This document shows positions 1 through 14,200 of a stretch of 64,000 bases of DNA, in pieces. The DNA comes from Hyaloperonospora brassicae (taxonomy: Eukaryota > Oomycota > Peronosporomycetes > Peronosporales > Peronosporaceae), in contig CANTFL010000214.1 of the NCBI GenBank assembly GCA_947650285.1, forward strand, positions 27,169 through 91,168, written 5' to 3'. The notes below the pieces were generated by a model. That model had not been told where the DNA came from. It did no database searches and worked only from the letters and a program-made list of their open reading frames with translations. The number at the start of each line of letters is the position of its first letter. The stretch's first letter is position 1. A program made the position numbers and the translations under genes.

Positions 1-1716
1 GAAGGTGAGTCACAAATATCGACATATCGAGATCGCAAAGATGACCCACATTCATACAATGACTCGTTTCAATGTTCTATCGATCAAGATCGGGAGAGTG
101 ATCAAAGGTATATTCAGGATCAAGACCCCGTAGGTCAGGCGAGAGAAGATGTTGAACACGAGCGTAACGGTCTGTTATTATATCTCGATTTGCTAGCCGA
201 TCTGGACAGGGGGTGCGGATTACTCTGCGGCGACCACCCTACAAGTGGAGATCGACTATGTATGAAGATACCTTCGGCGGTCGATATTACAAAGAAGATT
301 AAAAGCGTCGAGTGGATACAAGACCGAACGAAGCAAGAGATTGACGCCACAAGAGAGATTACGGACGAAGACACCGAGTCTGAGGTAGCTGATCTGTTTT
401 TCAAGAACGGTCCAGCCGTCAGTCAGACGGGATCGGGGTCCAGGATGGTGAGTTGCAAGAAGAGCATACCCGACTGGTTAAAGGACTCGAAATTAATGCG
501 ATCGTGAGATTGTAGAAGGGAAACGAGGAGGCGAGGTCGCCGGCGCAGGTCAAGGTGAAGATCTATCAAGCGTCGATCGGATTGAACCTATCGGTATGTG
601 AAGATAGCGCGGCCAAAGACGGCGACCCTGAGTAGATTGATACGGTGCATGGAGAGTCCAGACGTCAGTCAGGCGGGATATCGACTCGAGATGGTGTGTT
701 CCAAGGACGAGACGAGCGACAGTCCAAAGAAGCAGCTATAACAAGGACTTACGATACCTTACCTGGAGTGAATGATGATATGCTGTCACCTGCTGTGATC
801 AACGCCACCAAGGCTATGAGCTGTGACGCTGTGGCACCCTATCGAGTTGCTAACTTGAAGATCGAGGTGGGGGCAAAGGTGATAGAATGGGTAAATTCCA
901 GTGATGGTGCTCCTGACAGAAAACGAATCAGTCACTATCATAAAAACGAGACCGATGTGGGATATAGTGAAGAGCATGGACATTCCACCGTGGTGACCGC
1001 GAGACTGATACGGTGGGGATCTACCGCTATAATGCGGATTATAATCCACTGTATATAAGTCGTGGACAGAAGTTGTGGCTTTATCTCGATCGGTTTAAGG
1101 ATGAATATGCACGAAGTTTAGTCCATATGTGGCGCGGACCGTTTTGTGAGGCCGACAAATGTGGAGATCATATCGTACGATGGGATCTTGATGGTAAACT
1201 ATACAGTTTGTTCTCTATGGTTCATGTTCGGCATTGAAGCAGGTCAAGATGTTTCCTGATCGACCAATAATTTGTTTGAAGGTATACGAGATTGATCGAG
1301 TAAACTTTGATGAAGTATTGTTGCCGAATTATAGATGGGAAGGAGGTGTAGCGGATGATAAGTTCGAAGTGGAAAGGATAGCAGACGTGCGATCTGGTCT
1401 ATAACCACGGGTTGGGCGAGTACACCGTCAAGTTGGGAAATATTAGAAAGGCTCTAGCGATCCGTCCTGGATAGATGAAGCATATTTAAATTGCGTGAAT
1501 TTGTTGCAAGAATGTGATCGTGGTCGAGCAAGCTGGAATCGATTCGAGGTGATGCGATTAGACGAAGCTGGATCAAGGTTCTAACATCGACCTGTAGGTT
1601 GGGAATTGTTGAAGTATGCAAGGAGGTTGCATAAGGCTGTAAGGCGGTGAAAGCACATGCAGGGATGCTGTAGGTAGCAGAAGATATCGGTTGACGGATG
1701 TGCTAGCAGGTAGCAC
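1..1716 (+). mobile_element. Inverted copy of the decayed Gypsy 3' end (left arm)
   Basis: This stretch is the reverse complement, with small differences, of about 4497-6200. It carries one copy of the unit that is tandemly repeated at 5168-15398, followed by the integrase C-terminus and chromodomain of an oomycete Ty3/Gypsy polyprotein. Homology stops abruptly at about 1716 (about 4497 on the other side), just after a tgctagcaggtagca-like palindrome. The arm is cut by the window start, so it may also continue into an array. Compared with the array units it holds 63 extra bases at about 160-222, which is a whole number of codons. Many stops and frameshifts make it non-functional. Confidence 0.9.
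955..1565 (+). pseudogene. Gypsy integrase C-terminus and chromodomain remnant
   Basis: The frames read, in order, GYSEEHGHSTVV, IYRYNADYNPL, GQKLWLYLDRFKDEYAR, MWRGPFCEADKCGDHIVRW and then EIDRVNFDEVLLPNYRWEGG, FEVERIADVRSG and DPSWIDEAYLNC. This matches the order seen in oomycete chromoviral Gypsy polyproteins: an SH3-like integrase tail (GxxVWLYLDR) followed by a chromodomain (FEVExIxDxR ... DxSWxxE). Frameshifts at about 1000 and 1060 and stops at about 1405 and 1580 break it. Family assignment is from motif order, not a database search. Confidence 0.75.
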
Positions 1717-4496
1717 ATGCTGGTTAAATGGGTTTGAAGGGTGTACTTCGAGGTAGTGCATGCCAGCAGAAGTAGCTGTTCTTATATGAGTATGGAATTG
1801 AATTACCAACTAAATAATGGAGATCGAGATTAATTTGGCATAGTGATACAACGATAAAAGATTTGATGTGCGATGATAATGAAATCTGATGTATTATAAT
1901 TTATGAATTTTACAAAGACCGACGATCCAGGTGAAGCTGAATGATCTAACGATATTGTTTGAACGAATACCATCTGACCCGAGACTGATGATCTGGCGAT
2001 CCGGGTTGATTGACAGGCGATATTAGTGAAGTTCAATTAACAATCGAACTGGTAAAACGTGGGATGGGCTCGACTCAGGCTATCGATCCAGTGACCCCGT
2101 ACGGACGAGTGAAGATACGGATGGATATGGGCGATCCAACGAGCTATGTTAATCCGACAGCAATGGAAGTGTGCTTGGAGACCAGACTGTCTACAAGATG
2201 TGCCGCGATCTGACAAAACGTCTGGTCAGCTCGATCAGGTTCGCGATCCTATGCAAACGAGCGGTGATCCTGACAAGATAGATGACCCGATGGACGATTA
2301 TACTCCAAAGGTTAGTTGAAAGAATTTCAAAGATCTGTCAGTCCAGGTGACGCGTCGTAATCTGGTGAAATCTGTGACATCTAGCCATCTGACGTGATCG
2401 GGAGATCTGGACGACATATCTTGATCAGGATACAGATATTCGGTGGAACAATCCGAATGAGTCGGCGAGGTGAAGTGATGTACCGGTGGGGATATGAGAG
2501 AGCTTAAGTGCTTGAATCGAAGTTGATGAGTGTTTGAACTGAAGCCAATTTATGTACAAAAGACTTCAGTACAGGGGAGCGGTTGTGGTAAAGTTGCTAA
2601 TCAATTTTGGGATGCGGATCGGCGACCACCTAGTTGAGACGTCACTTACTGGAAGAAAAGACACCGGATGATCTAGCGGTCCAATGGGAGATGGAAGGCG
2701 ATCCCAACGAGACTCAATGAGCTGATACAACTATCGACAGAATGATGGACATGGAACGATCTGAGACACGGCGTACAAAGGGATGATTTTCATGGAGCAA
2801 TCTGGCACCCGTCGCAGGTATAGAAGATTTCTATGGGGCGATCTGGGACAAAGGAAGGGATGAAGTCAAGCGATCAGCTTGAAGGTTGGTCGAGGACAAG
2901 AATGTGTGTGTTGAAGCAGGTGAAGACTGAATGCTGTGGCGGAACTACTCTGGTAAAGGTGAACATGGGACCAGGTGATGCGATGTGATCCTGTAACCGA
3001 GGTGCAACATCTTGCAGATCGGTGATACTATTTACCGGTCCCAAAATATGTGTACTAATTTTTGTTGATTACAGCCCGATCTGGAAGTGTGAACACTTAT
3101 GAGAGTCCAGGGAGCTAAATTAGGACGCGTAGATGGTCCCACTGATCAGATAAACCTAGAAGGATGGTATTGGAGCACACACAATGAACGGGAGAATGTC
3201 TACTGTAAAATTATACTGTGTCGATCCTCCATTATCTCGAATTGAGCGTTGGATCGGTCTTGTTCACTATGGATAATTGATATGTCGTTGATGGAGCCAT
3301 CGAATCATGATTAATATGTGTTTTGAACGTCCATGAGTGATGTCGCAAAAGTTCAGACCGAAAGAGTCAGTTTAAGCCGGTTAAATTGACGTCGCAAAAC
3401 GGATGTAGGCACATTTGGCATTTGGATACTATTTTGGACCTTTCGGTACCAAAATTGGGTATTTGGTACCGTATTTGGAATTTGGTCTCTTCTGGGCATT
3501 TAGGCACGATATTGGGAGTATTGGCGCTATCTTTGGAGTACAGGTCACGAAATTTCGACACTTCTTCAAGGGGGCGGTCAAGTTTAAAGGTGATATCGAC
3601 TTGGACAGTGACCTACGGTTGGGAATAGGCTTAAGGATAGGTTGGATATTAATTTGGTTGGTAAATAAACAGACTTGAACTCTACTTCTTCTGCTCACGA
3701 CGCACGTTCCTCCCCTCTTCTCCGGGCAAGATTGATTTGGCTTCCCCGGCGGGTCAAGTCACGCGTGTTACAGGGACACAGAAGACCGATCTTGGATTGT
3801 TGGCCAAGATCGAGAAGAGCGATCTCGGGATATCTGGCCCGGATCGATCAAGTACTCACACTCAACTCAACTGATAGGGTAGCAGCGACAAGGAAAAGGG
3901 TTTTGGTTACAAGATCGCGAGCCGGCTCAAGTGGTCAGAAGATCTGGATAAGGAGTTTAAGACAAGACCGAGCAAAATCGAAGCGATGTATATGGCAGAT
4001 CGGCATATTTCATTTTGGCGAAACCAAGGACCGATCAGCACAAATTGCGCACTTCCAGCAAGATCGGACGATCCCGATACCAGATCGGACCGATCCCAAG
4101 GCAAGATCGACGCAAGACTACTATTTGCTGAGTGAAGATTTCCGCACAGCAAAGACCCCGATCCCGAAGACAGATCGAGATCGGTGTGATTCAAGATCAA
4201 GCTCGAGACATCGCCAAATAGTGACTGTCACGACTCAAGATCAAGATCGCAGTTCCCTGTACGTGGTGTAAAGATTTCCGCGCCGGAAGCGAACGCTCAA
4301 CCCCAAACCCTCAGCGAGATCGACATCTCCCAAGGCCATTACGAAGAGCTCAAGCCAGCCTAATCGACGAGTACACAAGGTGAGCACAAGGCTATACACT
4401 AAGGCACGGATCGAAGTACTCCATCCGTGAGTCGGCAAGTCTGGGCAAGTGGAAGATCGACCCTCACTAAAGCAATTTTGTCAAATTGACTTCACC
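1717..4496. other. GATC-rich spacer between two inverted Gypsy ends; no gene
   Basis: This 2.8-kb stretch separates the two inverted arms. No reading frame in it resembles a known protein. It is rich in gatctg, agatcg and similar GATC-containing words, as are the arms and the array. The LTRs of the two convergent elements would be expected here, but no TG...CA pair with matching ends could be identified. A plus-strand frame at 3675-4271 is open for 198 codons but is biased in composition (R, S, D, Q) and looks like a by-product of the GATC-rich sequence. Confidence 0.5.
3400..3560. repeat. TTTGG-type low-complexity tract
   Basis: Irregular repeats of tttgg, ttggg and ttggtacc occur here (for example 3412-3430 and 3455-3485). 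They form a local low-complexity patch inside the spacer. No coding signal is visible. Confidence 0.5.
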
Positions 4497-4639
4497 TTAC
4501 AATCAGCACGTGCTACCATCTAGCACATCCGTCAACCGATATCTTCTGCTACCTACAGCATCTCTGCATGTGCTTTCACCGCCTTACTGCCTTATTCAAC
4601 CTCCTTGCATACTTCAACAATTCCCAACCTACAGGTCGA

Positions 4640-5270
4640 TGTTAGAACCTTGATCCAGCTTAGTCTAATCGCATCACCTCGAATCGATTCCAGCTTGCTC
4701 GATCACGATCACATTCTTGCAACAAATTCACGCAATTTAAATATGCTTCATCTATCCAGGACGGATCGCTAGAGCCTTTCTAATATTTCCCAACTTGACG
4801 GTGTACTCGCCCAACCCGTGGTTATAGACCAGATCGCACGTCTGCTATCCTTTCCACTTCGAACTTATCATCCGCTACACCTCCTTCCCATCTATAATTC
4901 GGCAACAATACTTCATCAAAGTTTACTCGATCAATCTCGTATACCTTCAAACAAATTATTGGTCGATCAGGAAACATCTTGACCTGCTTCAATGCCGAAC
5001 ATGAACCATAGAGAACAAACTGTATAGTTTACCATCAAGATCCCATCGTACGATATGATCTCCACATTTGTCGGCCTCACAAAACGGTCCGTGCCACATA
5101 TGGACTAAACTTCGTGCATATTCATCCTTAAACCGATCGAGATAAAGCCACAACTTCTGTCCACGACTTATCTCCAGTGGATTATAATCCGCATTATAGC
5201 GGTAGATCCCCACCGTATCAGTCTCTGCGGTCACCACGGTGGAATGTCCATGCTCTTCACTATATCCCAC
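4640..5270 (-). pseudogene. Gypsy integrase C-terminus and chromodomain (right arm)
   Basis: The frame 5270-4989 is open and reads GYSEEHGHSTVV, IYRYNADYNPL, GQKLWLYLDRFKDEYAR and MWHGPFCEADKCGDHIVRW, the SH3-like integrase tail of oomycete Gypsy elements. The next 330 bases encode a chromodomain remnant (FEVERIADVRSG, DPSWIDEAYLNC) with stops. Here NADYNPL runs directly into ISRGQKLWLYL, the expected native join. In the array copies the same NADYNPL is followed by a different sequence, which marks the array boundary at about 5168. Confidence 0.8.
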
Positions 5271-8200
5271 ATCGGTCTCGTTTTTATGATAGTGACTGAT
5301 TTGTTTTCTGTCAGGAGCACCATCACTGGAATTTACCCATTTTCGATCACCTTTGCCCCCACCTCGATCTTCAAGTTAGCAACTCGATAGGGTGCCACAG
5401 CGTCACAGCTCATAGCCTTGGTGGCGTTGATCACAGCAGGTGACAGCATATCATCATTCACTCCAGGTAAGGTATCGTAAGTCCTTGTTATAGCTGCTTC
5501 TTTGGACTGTCGCTCGTCTCGTCCTTGGAACACACCATCTCGAGTCGATATCCCGCCTGACTGACGTCTGGACTCTCCATGCACCGTATCAATCTACTCA
5601 GGGTCGCCGTCTTTGGCCGCGCTATCTTCACATACCGATAGGTTCAATCCGATCGACGCTTGATAGATCTTCACCTTGACCTGCGCCGGCGACCTCGCCT
5701 CCTCGTTTCCCTTCTACAATCTCACGGTCGCATTAATTTCGAGTCCTTTAACCAGTCGGGTATGCTCTTCTTGCAACTCACCATCCTGGACCCCGATCCC
5801 GTCTGACTGACGGCTGGACCGTTCTTGAAAAACAGATCAGCTACCTCAGACTCGGTGTCTTCGTCCGTAATCTCTCTTGTGGCGTCAATCTCTTGCTTCG
5901 TTCGGTCTTGTATCCACTCGACGCTTTTAATCTTCTTTGTAATATCGACCGCCGAAGATATCTTCGTACATAGTCGATCTCCACTTGTAGGGTGGTCGCC
6001 GCAGAGTAATCCGCACCCCCTGTCCAGATCAGCTTCGAGATCTTGATCCATAAAATACTTTTGATAACTTTCTCGATCTTGATATTCCGAATGTTGACCC
6101 GATCCATCGGGTGAATGCGAATTCACTTCGCGATCTTGACATGTCCAAAAGTGTGGTTCACCTTCGCAATTTTGATCCCTCGAACACTCTGGATCACCTT
6201 CTTGATCTCGATCTGTCGAATAGTGTGGATCAACTTCGCGATCTCGCTCGATACTAACGATTATCTTCAGTGGATTATAATCCGCATTATAGCGGTAGAT
6301 CCCCACCGTATCAGTCTCGCGGTCACCACGGTGGAATGTCCATGCTCTTCACTATATCCCACATCGGTCTCGTTTTTATGATAGTGACTGATTTGTTTTC
6401 TGTCAGGAGCACCATCACTGGAATTTACCCATTTTCGATCACCTTTGCCCCCACCTCGATCTTCAAGTTAGCAACTCGATAGGGTGCCACAGCGTCACAG
6501 CTCATAGCCTTGGTGGCGTTGATCACAGCAGGTGACAGCATATCATCATTCACTCCAGGTAAGGTATCGTAAGTCCTTGTTATAGCTGCTTCTTTGGACT
6601 GTCGCTCGTCTCGTCCTTGGAACACACCATCTCGAGTCGATATCCCGCCTGACTGACGTCTGGACTCTCCATGCACCGTATCAATCTACTCAGGGTCGCC
6701 GTCTTTGGCCGCGCTATCTTCACATACCGATAGGTTCAATCCGATCGACGCTTGATAGATCTTCACCTTGACCTGCGCCGGCGACCTCGCCTCCTCGTTT
6801 CCCTTCTACAATCTCACGGTCGCATTAATTTCGAGTCCTTTAACCAGTCGGGTATGCTCTTCTTGCAACTCACCATCCTGGACCCCGATCCCGTCTGACT
6901 GACGGCTGGACCGTTCTTGAAAAACAGATCAGCTACCTCAGACTCGGTGTCTTCGTCCGTAATCTCTCTTGTGGCGTCAATCTCTTGCTTCGTTCGGTCT
7001 TGTATCCACTCGACGCTTTTAATCTTCTTTGTAATATCGACCGCCGAAGATATCTTCGTACATAGTCGATCTCCACTTGTAGGGTGGTCGCCGCAGAGTA
7101 ATCCGCACCCCCTGTCCAGATCAGCTTCGAGATCTTGATCCATAAAATACTTTTGATAACTTTCTCGATCTTGATATTCCGAATGTTGACCCGATCCATC
7201 GGGTGAATGCGAATTCACTTCGCGATCTTGACATGTCCAAAAGTGTGGTTCACCTTCGCAATTTTGATCCCTCGAACACTCTGGATCACCTTCTTGATCT
7301 CGATCTGTCGAATAGTGTGGATCAACTTCGCGATCTCGCTCGATACTAACGATTATCTTCAGTGGATTATAATCCGCATTATAGCGGTAGATCCCCACCG
7401 TATCAGTCTCGCGGTCACCACGGTGGAATGTCCATGCTCTTCACTATATCCCACATCGGTCTCGTTTTTATGATAGTGACTGATTTGTTTTCTGTCAGGA
7501 GCACCATCACTGGAATTTACCCATTTTCGATCACCTTTGCCCCCACCTCGATCTTCAAGTTAGCAACTCGATAGGGTGCCACAGCGTCACAGCTCATAGC
7601 CTTGGTGGCGTTGATCACAGCAGGTGACAGCATATCATCATTCACTCCAGGTAAGGTATCGTAAGTCCTTGTTATAGCTGCTTCTTTGGACTGTCGCTCG
7701 TCTCGTCCTTGGAACACACCATCTCGAGTCGATATCCCGCCTGACTGACGTCTGGACTCTCCATGCACCGTATCAATCTACGTCAGGGTCGCCGTCTTTG
7801 GCCGCGCTATCTTCACATACCGATAGGTTCAATCCGATCGACGCTTGATAGATCTTCACCTTGACCTGCGCCGGCGACCTCGCCTCCTCGTTTCCCTTCT
7901 ACAATCTCACGGTCGCATTCATTTCGAGTCCTTTAACCAGTCGGGTATGCTCTTCTTGCAACTCACCATCCTGGACCCCGATCCCGTCTGACTGACGGCT
8001 GGACCGTTCTTGAAAAACAGATCAGCTACCTCAGACTCGGTGTCTTCGTCCGTAATCTCTCTTGTGGCGTCAATCTCTTGCTTCGTTCGGTCTTGTATCC
8101 ACTCGACGCTTTTAATCTTCTTTGTAATATCGACCGCCGAAGGTATCTTCATACATAGTCGATCTCCACTTGTAGGGTGGTCGCCGCAGAGTAATCCGCA

Positions 8201-11200
8201 CCCCCTGTCCAGATCAGCTTCGAGATCTTGATCCATAAAATACTTTTGATAACTTTCTCGATCTTGATCTTCCGAATGTTGACCCGATCCATCGGGTGAA
8301 TGCGAATTCACTTCGCGATCTTGACATGTCCAAAAGTGTGGTTCACCTTCGCAATTTTGATCCCTCGAACACTCTGGATCACCTTCTTGATCTCGATCTG
8401 TCGAATAGTGTGGATCAACTTCGCGATCTCGCTCGATACTAACGATTATCTTCAGTGGATTATAATCCGCATTATAGCGGTAGATCCCCACCGTATCAGT
8501 CTCTGCGGTCACCACGGTGGAATGTCCATGCTCTTCACTATATCCCACATCGGTCTCGTTTTTATGATAGTGACTGATTTGTTTTCTGTCAGGAGCACCA
8601 TCACTGGAATTTACCCATTTTCGATCACCTTTGCCCCCACCTCGATCTTCAAGTTAGCAACTCGATAGGGTGCCACAGCGTCACAGCTCATAGCCTTGGT
8701 GGCGTTGATCACAGCAGGTGACAGCATATCATCATTCACTCCAGGTAAGGTATCGTAAGTCCTTGTTATAGCTGCTTCTTTGGACTGTCGCTCGTCTCGT
8801 CCTTGGAACACACCATCTCGAGTCGATATCCCGCCTGACTGACGTCTGGACTCTCCATGCACCGTATCAATCTACGTCAGGGTCGCCGTCTTTGGCCGCG
8901 CTATCTTCACATACCGATAGGTTCAATCCGATCGACGCTTGATCGATCTTCACCTTGACCTGCGCCGGCGACCTCGCCTCCTCGTTTCCCTTCTACAATC
9001 TCACGGTCGCATTCATTTCGAGTCCTTTAACCAGTCGGGTATGCTCTTCTTGCAACTCACCATCCTGGACCCCGATCCCGTCTGACTGACGGCTGGACCG
9101 TTCTTGAAAAACAGATCAGCTACCTCAGACTCGGTGTCTTCGTCCGTAATCTCTCTTGTGGCGTCAATCTCTTGCTTCGTTCGGTCTTGTATCCACTCGA
9201 CGCTTTTAATCTTCTTTGTAATATCGACCGCCGAAGGTATCTTCGTACATAGTCGATCTCCACTTGTAGGGTGGTCGCCACAGAGTAATCCGCACCCCCT
9301 GTCCAGATCAGCTTCGAGATCTTGATCCATAAAATACTTTTGATAACTTTCTCGATCTTGATCTTCCGAATGTTGACCCGATCCATCGGGTGAATGCGAA
9401 TTCACTTCGCGATCTTGACATAGTCCAAAAGTGTGGTTCACCTTCGCAATTTTGATCCCTCGAACACTCTGGATCACCTTCTTGATCTCGATCTGTCGAA
9501 TAGTGTGGATCAACTTCGCGATCTCGCTCGATACTAACGATTATCTTCAGTGGATTATAATCCGCATTATAGCGGTAGATCCCCACCGTATCAGTCTCTG
9601 CGGTCACCACGGTGGAATGTCCATGCTCTTCACTATATCCCACATCGGTCTCGTTTTTATGATAGTGACTGATTTGTTTTCTGTCAGGAGCACCATCACT
9701 GGAATTTACCCATTTTCGATCACCTTTGCCCCCACCTCGATCTTCAAGTTAGCAACTCGATAGGGTGCCACAGCGTCACAGCTCATAGCCTTGGTGGCAT
9801 TGATCACAGCAGGTGACAGCATATCATCATTCACTCCAGGTAAGGTATCGTAAGTCCTTGTTATAGCTGCTTCTTTGGACTGTCGCTCGTCTCGTCCTTG
9901 GAACACACCATCTCGAGTCGATATCCCGCCTGACTGACGTCTGGACTCTCCATGCACCGTATCAATCTCCTCAGGGTCGCCGTCTTTGGCCGCGCTATCT
10001 TCACATACCGATCGGTTCAATCCGATCGACGCTTGATCGATCTTCACCTTGACCTGCGCCGGCGACCTCGCCTCCTCGTTTCCCTTCTACAATCTCACGG
10101 TCGCATTCATTTCGAGTCCTTTAACCAGTCGGGTATGCTCTTCTTGCAACTCACCATCCTGGACCCCGATCCCGTCTGACTGACGGCTGGACCGTTCTTG
10201 AAAAACAGATCAGCTACCTCAGACTCGGTGTCTTCGTCCGTAATCTCTCTTGTGGCGTCAATCTCTTGCTTCGTTCGGTCTTGTATCCACTCGACGCTTT
10301 TAATCTTCTTTGTAATATCGACCGCCGAAGGTATCTTCATACATAGTCGATCTCCACTTGTAGGGTGGTCGCCACAGAGTAATCCGCACCCCCTGTCCAG
10401 ATCAGCTTCGAGATCTTGATCCATAAAATACTTTTGATAACTTTCTCGATCTTGATCTTCCGAATGTTGACCCGATCCATCGGGTGAATGCGAATTCACT
10501 TCGCGATCTTGACATAGTCCAAAAGTGTGGTTCACCTTCGCAATTTTGATCCCTCGAACACTCTGGATCACCTTCTTGATCTCGATCTGTCGAATAGTGT
10601 GGATCAACTTCGCGATCTCGCTCGATACTAACGATTATCTCCAGTGGATTATAATCCGCATTATAGCGGTAGATCCCCACCGTATCAGTCTCTGCGGTCA
10701 CCACGGTGGAATGTCCATGCTCTTCACTATATCCCACATCGGTCTCGTTTTTATGATAGTGACTGATTTGTTTTCTGTCAGGAGCACCATCACTGGAATT
10801 TACCCATTTTCGATCACCTTTGCCCCCACCTCGATCTTCAAGTTAGCAACTCGATAGGGTGCCACAGCGTCACAGCTCATAGCCTTGGTGGCGTTGATCA
10901 CAGCAGGTGACAGCATATCATCATTCACTCCAGGTAAGGTATCGTAAGTCCTTGTTATAGCTGCTTCTTTGGACTGTCGCTCGTCTCGTCCTTGGAACAC
11001 ACCATCTCGAGTCGATATCCCGCCTGACTGACGTCTGGACTCTCCATGCACCGTATCAATCTCCTCAGGGTCGCCGTCTTTGGCCGCGCTATCTTCACAT
11101 ACCGATAGGTTCAATCCGATCGACGCTTGATCGATCTTCACCTTGACCTGCGCCGGCGACCTCGCCTCCTCGTTTCCCTTCGACGATCTCACGGTCGCAT

Positions 11201-14200
11201 TCATTTCGAGTCCTTTAACCAGTCGGGTATGCTCTTCTTGCAACTCACCATCCTGGACCCCGATCCCGTCTGACTGACGGCTGGACCGTTCTTGAAAAAC
11301 AGATCAGCTACCTCAGACTCGGTGTCTTCGTCCGTAATCTCTCTTGTGGCGTCAATCTCTTGCTTCGTTCGGTCTTGTATCCACTCGACGCTTTTCATCT
11401 TCTTTGTAATATCGACCGCCGAAGGTATCTTCATACATAGTCGATCTCCACTTGTAGGGTGGTCGCCACAGAGTAATCCGCACCCCCTGTCCAGATCAGC
11501 TTCGAGATCTTGATCCATAAAATACTTTTGATAACTTTCTCGATCTTGATCTTCAGAATGTTGACCCGATCCATCGGGTGAATGCGAATTCACTTCGCGA
11601 TCTTGACATAGTCCAAAAGTGTGGTTCACCTTCGCAATTTTGATCCCTCGAACACTCTGGATCACCTTCTTGATCTCGATCTGTCGAATAGTGTGGATCA
11701 ACTTCGCGATCTCGCTCGATACTAACGATTATCTCCAGTGGATTATAATCCGCATTATAGCGGTAGATCCCCACCGTATCAGTCTCTGCGGTCACCACGG
11801 TGGAATGTCCATGCTCTTCACTATATCCCACATCGGTCTCGTTTTTATGATAGTGACTGATTTGTTTTCTGTCAGGAGCACCATCACTGGAATTTACCCA
11901 TTTTCGATCACCTTTGCCCCCACCTCGATCTTCAAGTTAGCAACTCGATAGGGTGCCACAGCGTCACAGCTCATAGCCTTGGTGGCATTGATCACAGCAG
12001 GTGACAGCATATCATCATTCACTCCAGGTAAGGTATCGTAAGTCCTTGTTATAGCTGCTTCTTTAGACTGTCGCTCGTCTCGTCCTTGGAACACACCATC
12101 TCGAGTCGATATCCCGCCTGACTGACGTCTGGACTCTCCATGCACCGTATCAATCTACGTCAGGGTCGCCGTCTTTGGCCGCGCTAGCTTCACATACCGA
12201 TCGGTTCAATCCGATCGACGCTTGATCGATCTCCACCTTGACCTGCGCCGGCGACCTCGCCTCCTCGTTTCCCTTCGACGATCTCACGGTCGCATTCATT
12301 TCGAGTCCTTTAACCAGTCGGGTATGCTCTTCTTGCAACTCACCATCCTGGACCCCGATCCCGTCTGACTGACGGCTGGACCGTTCTTGAAAAACAGATC
12401 AGCTACCTCAGACTCGGTGTCTTCGTCCGTAATCTCTCTTGTGGCGTCAATCTCTTGCTTCGTTCGGTCTTGTATCCACTCGACGCTTTTCATCTTCTTT
12501 GTAATATCGACCGCCGAAGGTATCTTCATACATAGTCGATCTCCACTTGTAGGGTGGTCGCCACAGAGTAATCCGCACCCCCTGTCCAGATCAGCTTCGA
12601 GATCTTGATCCATAAAATACTTTTGATAACTTTCTCGATCTTGATCTTCAGAATGTTGACCCGATCCATCGGGTGAATGCGAATTCACTTCGCGATCTTG
12701 ACATAGTACAAAAGTGTGGTTCACCTTCGCAATTTTGATCCCTCGAACACTCTGGATCACCTTCTTGATCTCGATCTGTCGAATAGTGTGGATCAACTTC
12801 GCGATCTCGCTCGATACTAACGATTATCTCCAGTGGATTATAATCCGCATTATAGCGGTAGATCCCCACCGTATCAGTCTCTGCGGTCACCACGGTGGAA
12901 TGTCCATGCTCTTCACTATATCCCACATCGGTCTCGTTTTTATGATAGTGACTGATTTGTTTTCTGTCAGGAGCACCATCACTGGAATTTACCCATTTTC
13001 GATCACCTTTGCCCCCACCTCGATCTTCAAGTTAGCAACTCGATAGGGTGCCACAGCGTCACAGCTCATAGCCTTGGTGGCATTGATCACAGCAGGTGAC
13101 AGCATATCATCATTCACTCCAGGTAAGGTATCGTAAGTCCTTGTTATAGCTGCTTCTTTAGACTGTCGCTCGTCTCGTCCTTGGAACACACCATCTCGAG
13201 TCGATATCCCGCCTGACTGACGTCTGGACTCTCCATGCACCGTATCAATCTCGTCAGGGTCGCCGTCTTTGGCCGCGCTAGCTTCACATACCGATCGGTT
13301 CAATCCGATCGACGCTTGATCGATCTCCACCTTGACCTGCGCCGGCGACCTCGCCTCCTCGTTTCCCTTCGACGATCTCACGGTCGCATTCATTTCGAGT
13401 CCTTTAACCAGTCGGGTATGCTCTTCTTGCAACTCACCATCCTGGACCCCGATCCCGTCTGACTGACGGCTGGACCGTTCTTGAAAAACAGATCAGCTAC
13501 CTCAGACTCGGTGTCTTCGTCCGTAATCTCTCTTGTGGCGTCAATCTCTTGCTTCGTTCGGTCTTGTATCCACTCGACGCTTTTCATCTTCTTTGTAATA
13601 TCGACCGCCGAAGGTATCTTCATACATAGTCGATCTCCACTTGTAGGGTGGTCGCCACAGAGTAATCCGCACCCCCTGTCCAGATCAGCTTCGAGATCTT
13701 GATCCATAAAATACTTTTGATAACTTTCTCGATCTTGATCTTCCGAATGTTGACCCGATCCATCGGGTGAATGCGAATTCACTTCGCGATCTTGACATGT
13801 CCAAAAGTGTGGTTCACCTTCGCAATTTTGATCCCTCGAACACTCTGGATCACCTTCTTGATCTCGATCTGTCGAATAGTGTGGATCAACTTCGCGATCT
13901 CGCTCGATACTAACGATTATCTCCAGTGGATTATAATCCGCATTATAGCGGTAGATCCCCACCGTATCAGTCTCTGCGGTCACCACGGTGGAATGTCCAT
14001 GCTCTTCACTATATCCCACATCGGTCTCGTTTTTATGATAGTGACTGATTTGTTTTCTGTCAGGAGCACCATCACTGGAATTTACCCATTTTCGATCACC
14101 TTTGCCCCCACCTCGATCTTCAAGTTAGCAACTCGATAGGGTGCCACAGCGTCACAGCTCATAGCCTTGGTGGCGTTGATCACAGCAGGTGACAGCATAT

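Noticed and set aside
3675..4271. Plus-strand frame of 198 codons in the spacer
   Set aside because: Composition is dominated by R, S, D and Q from the GATC-rich background, and no domain or motif is visible.
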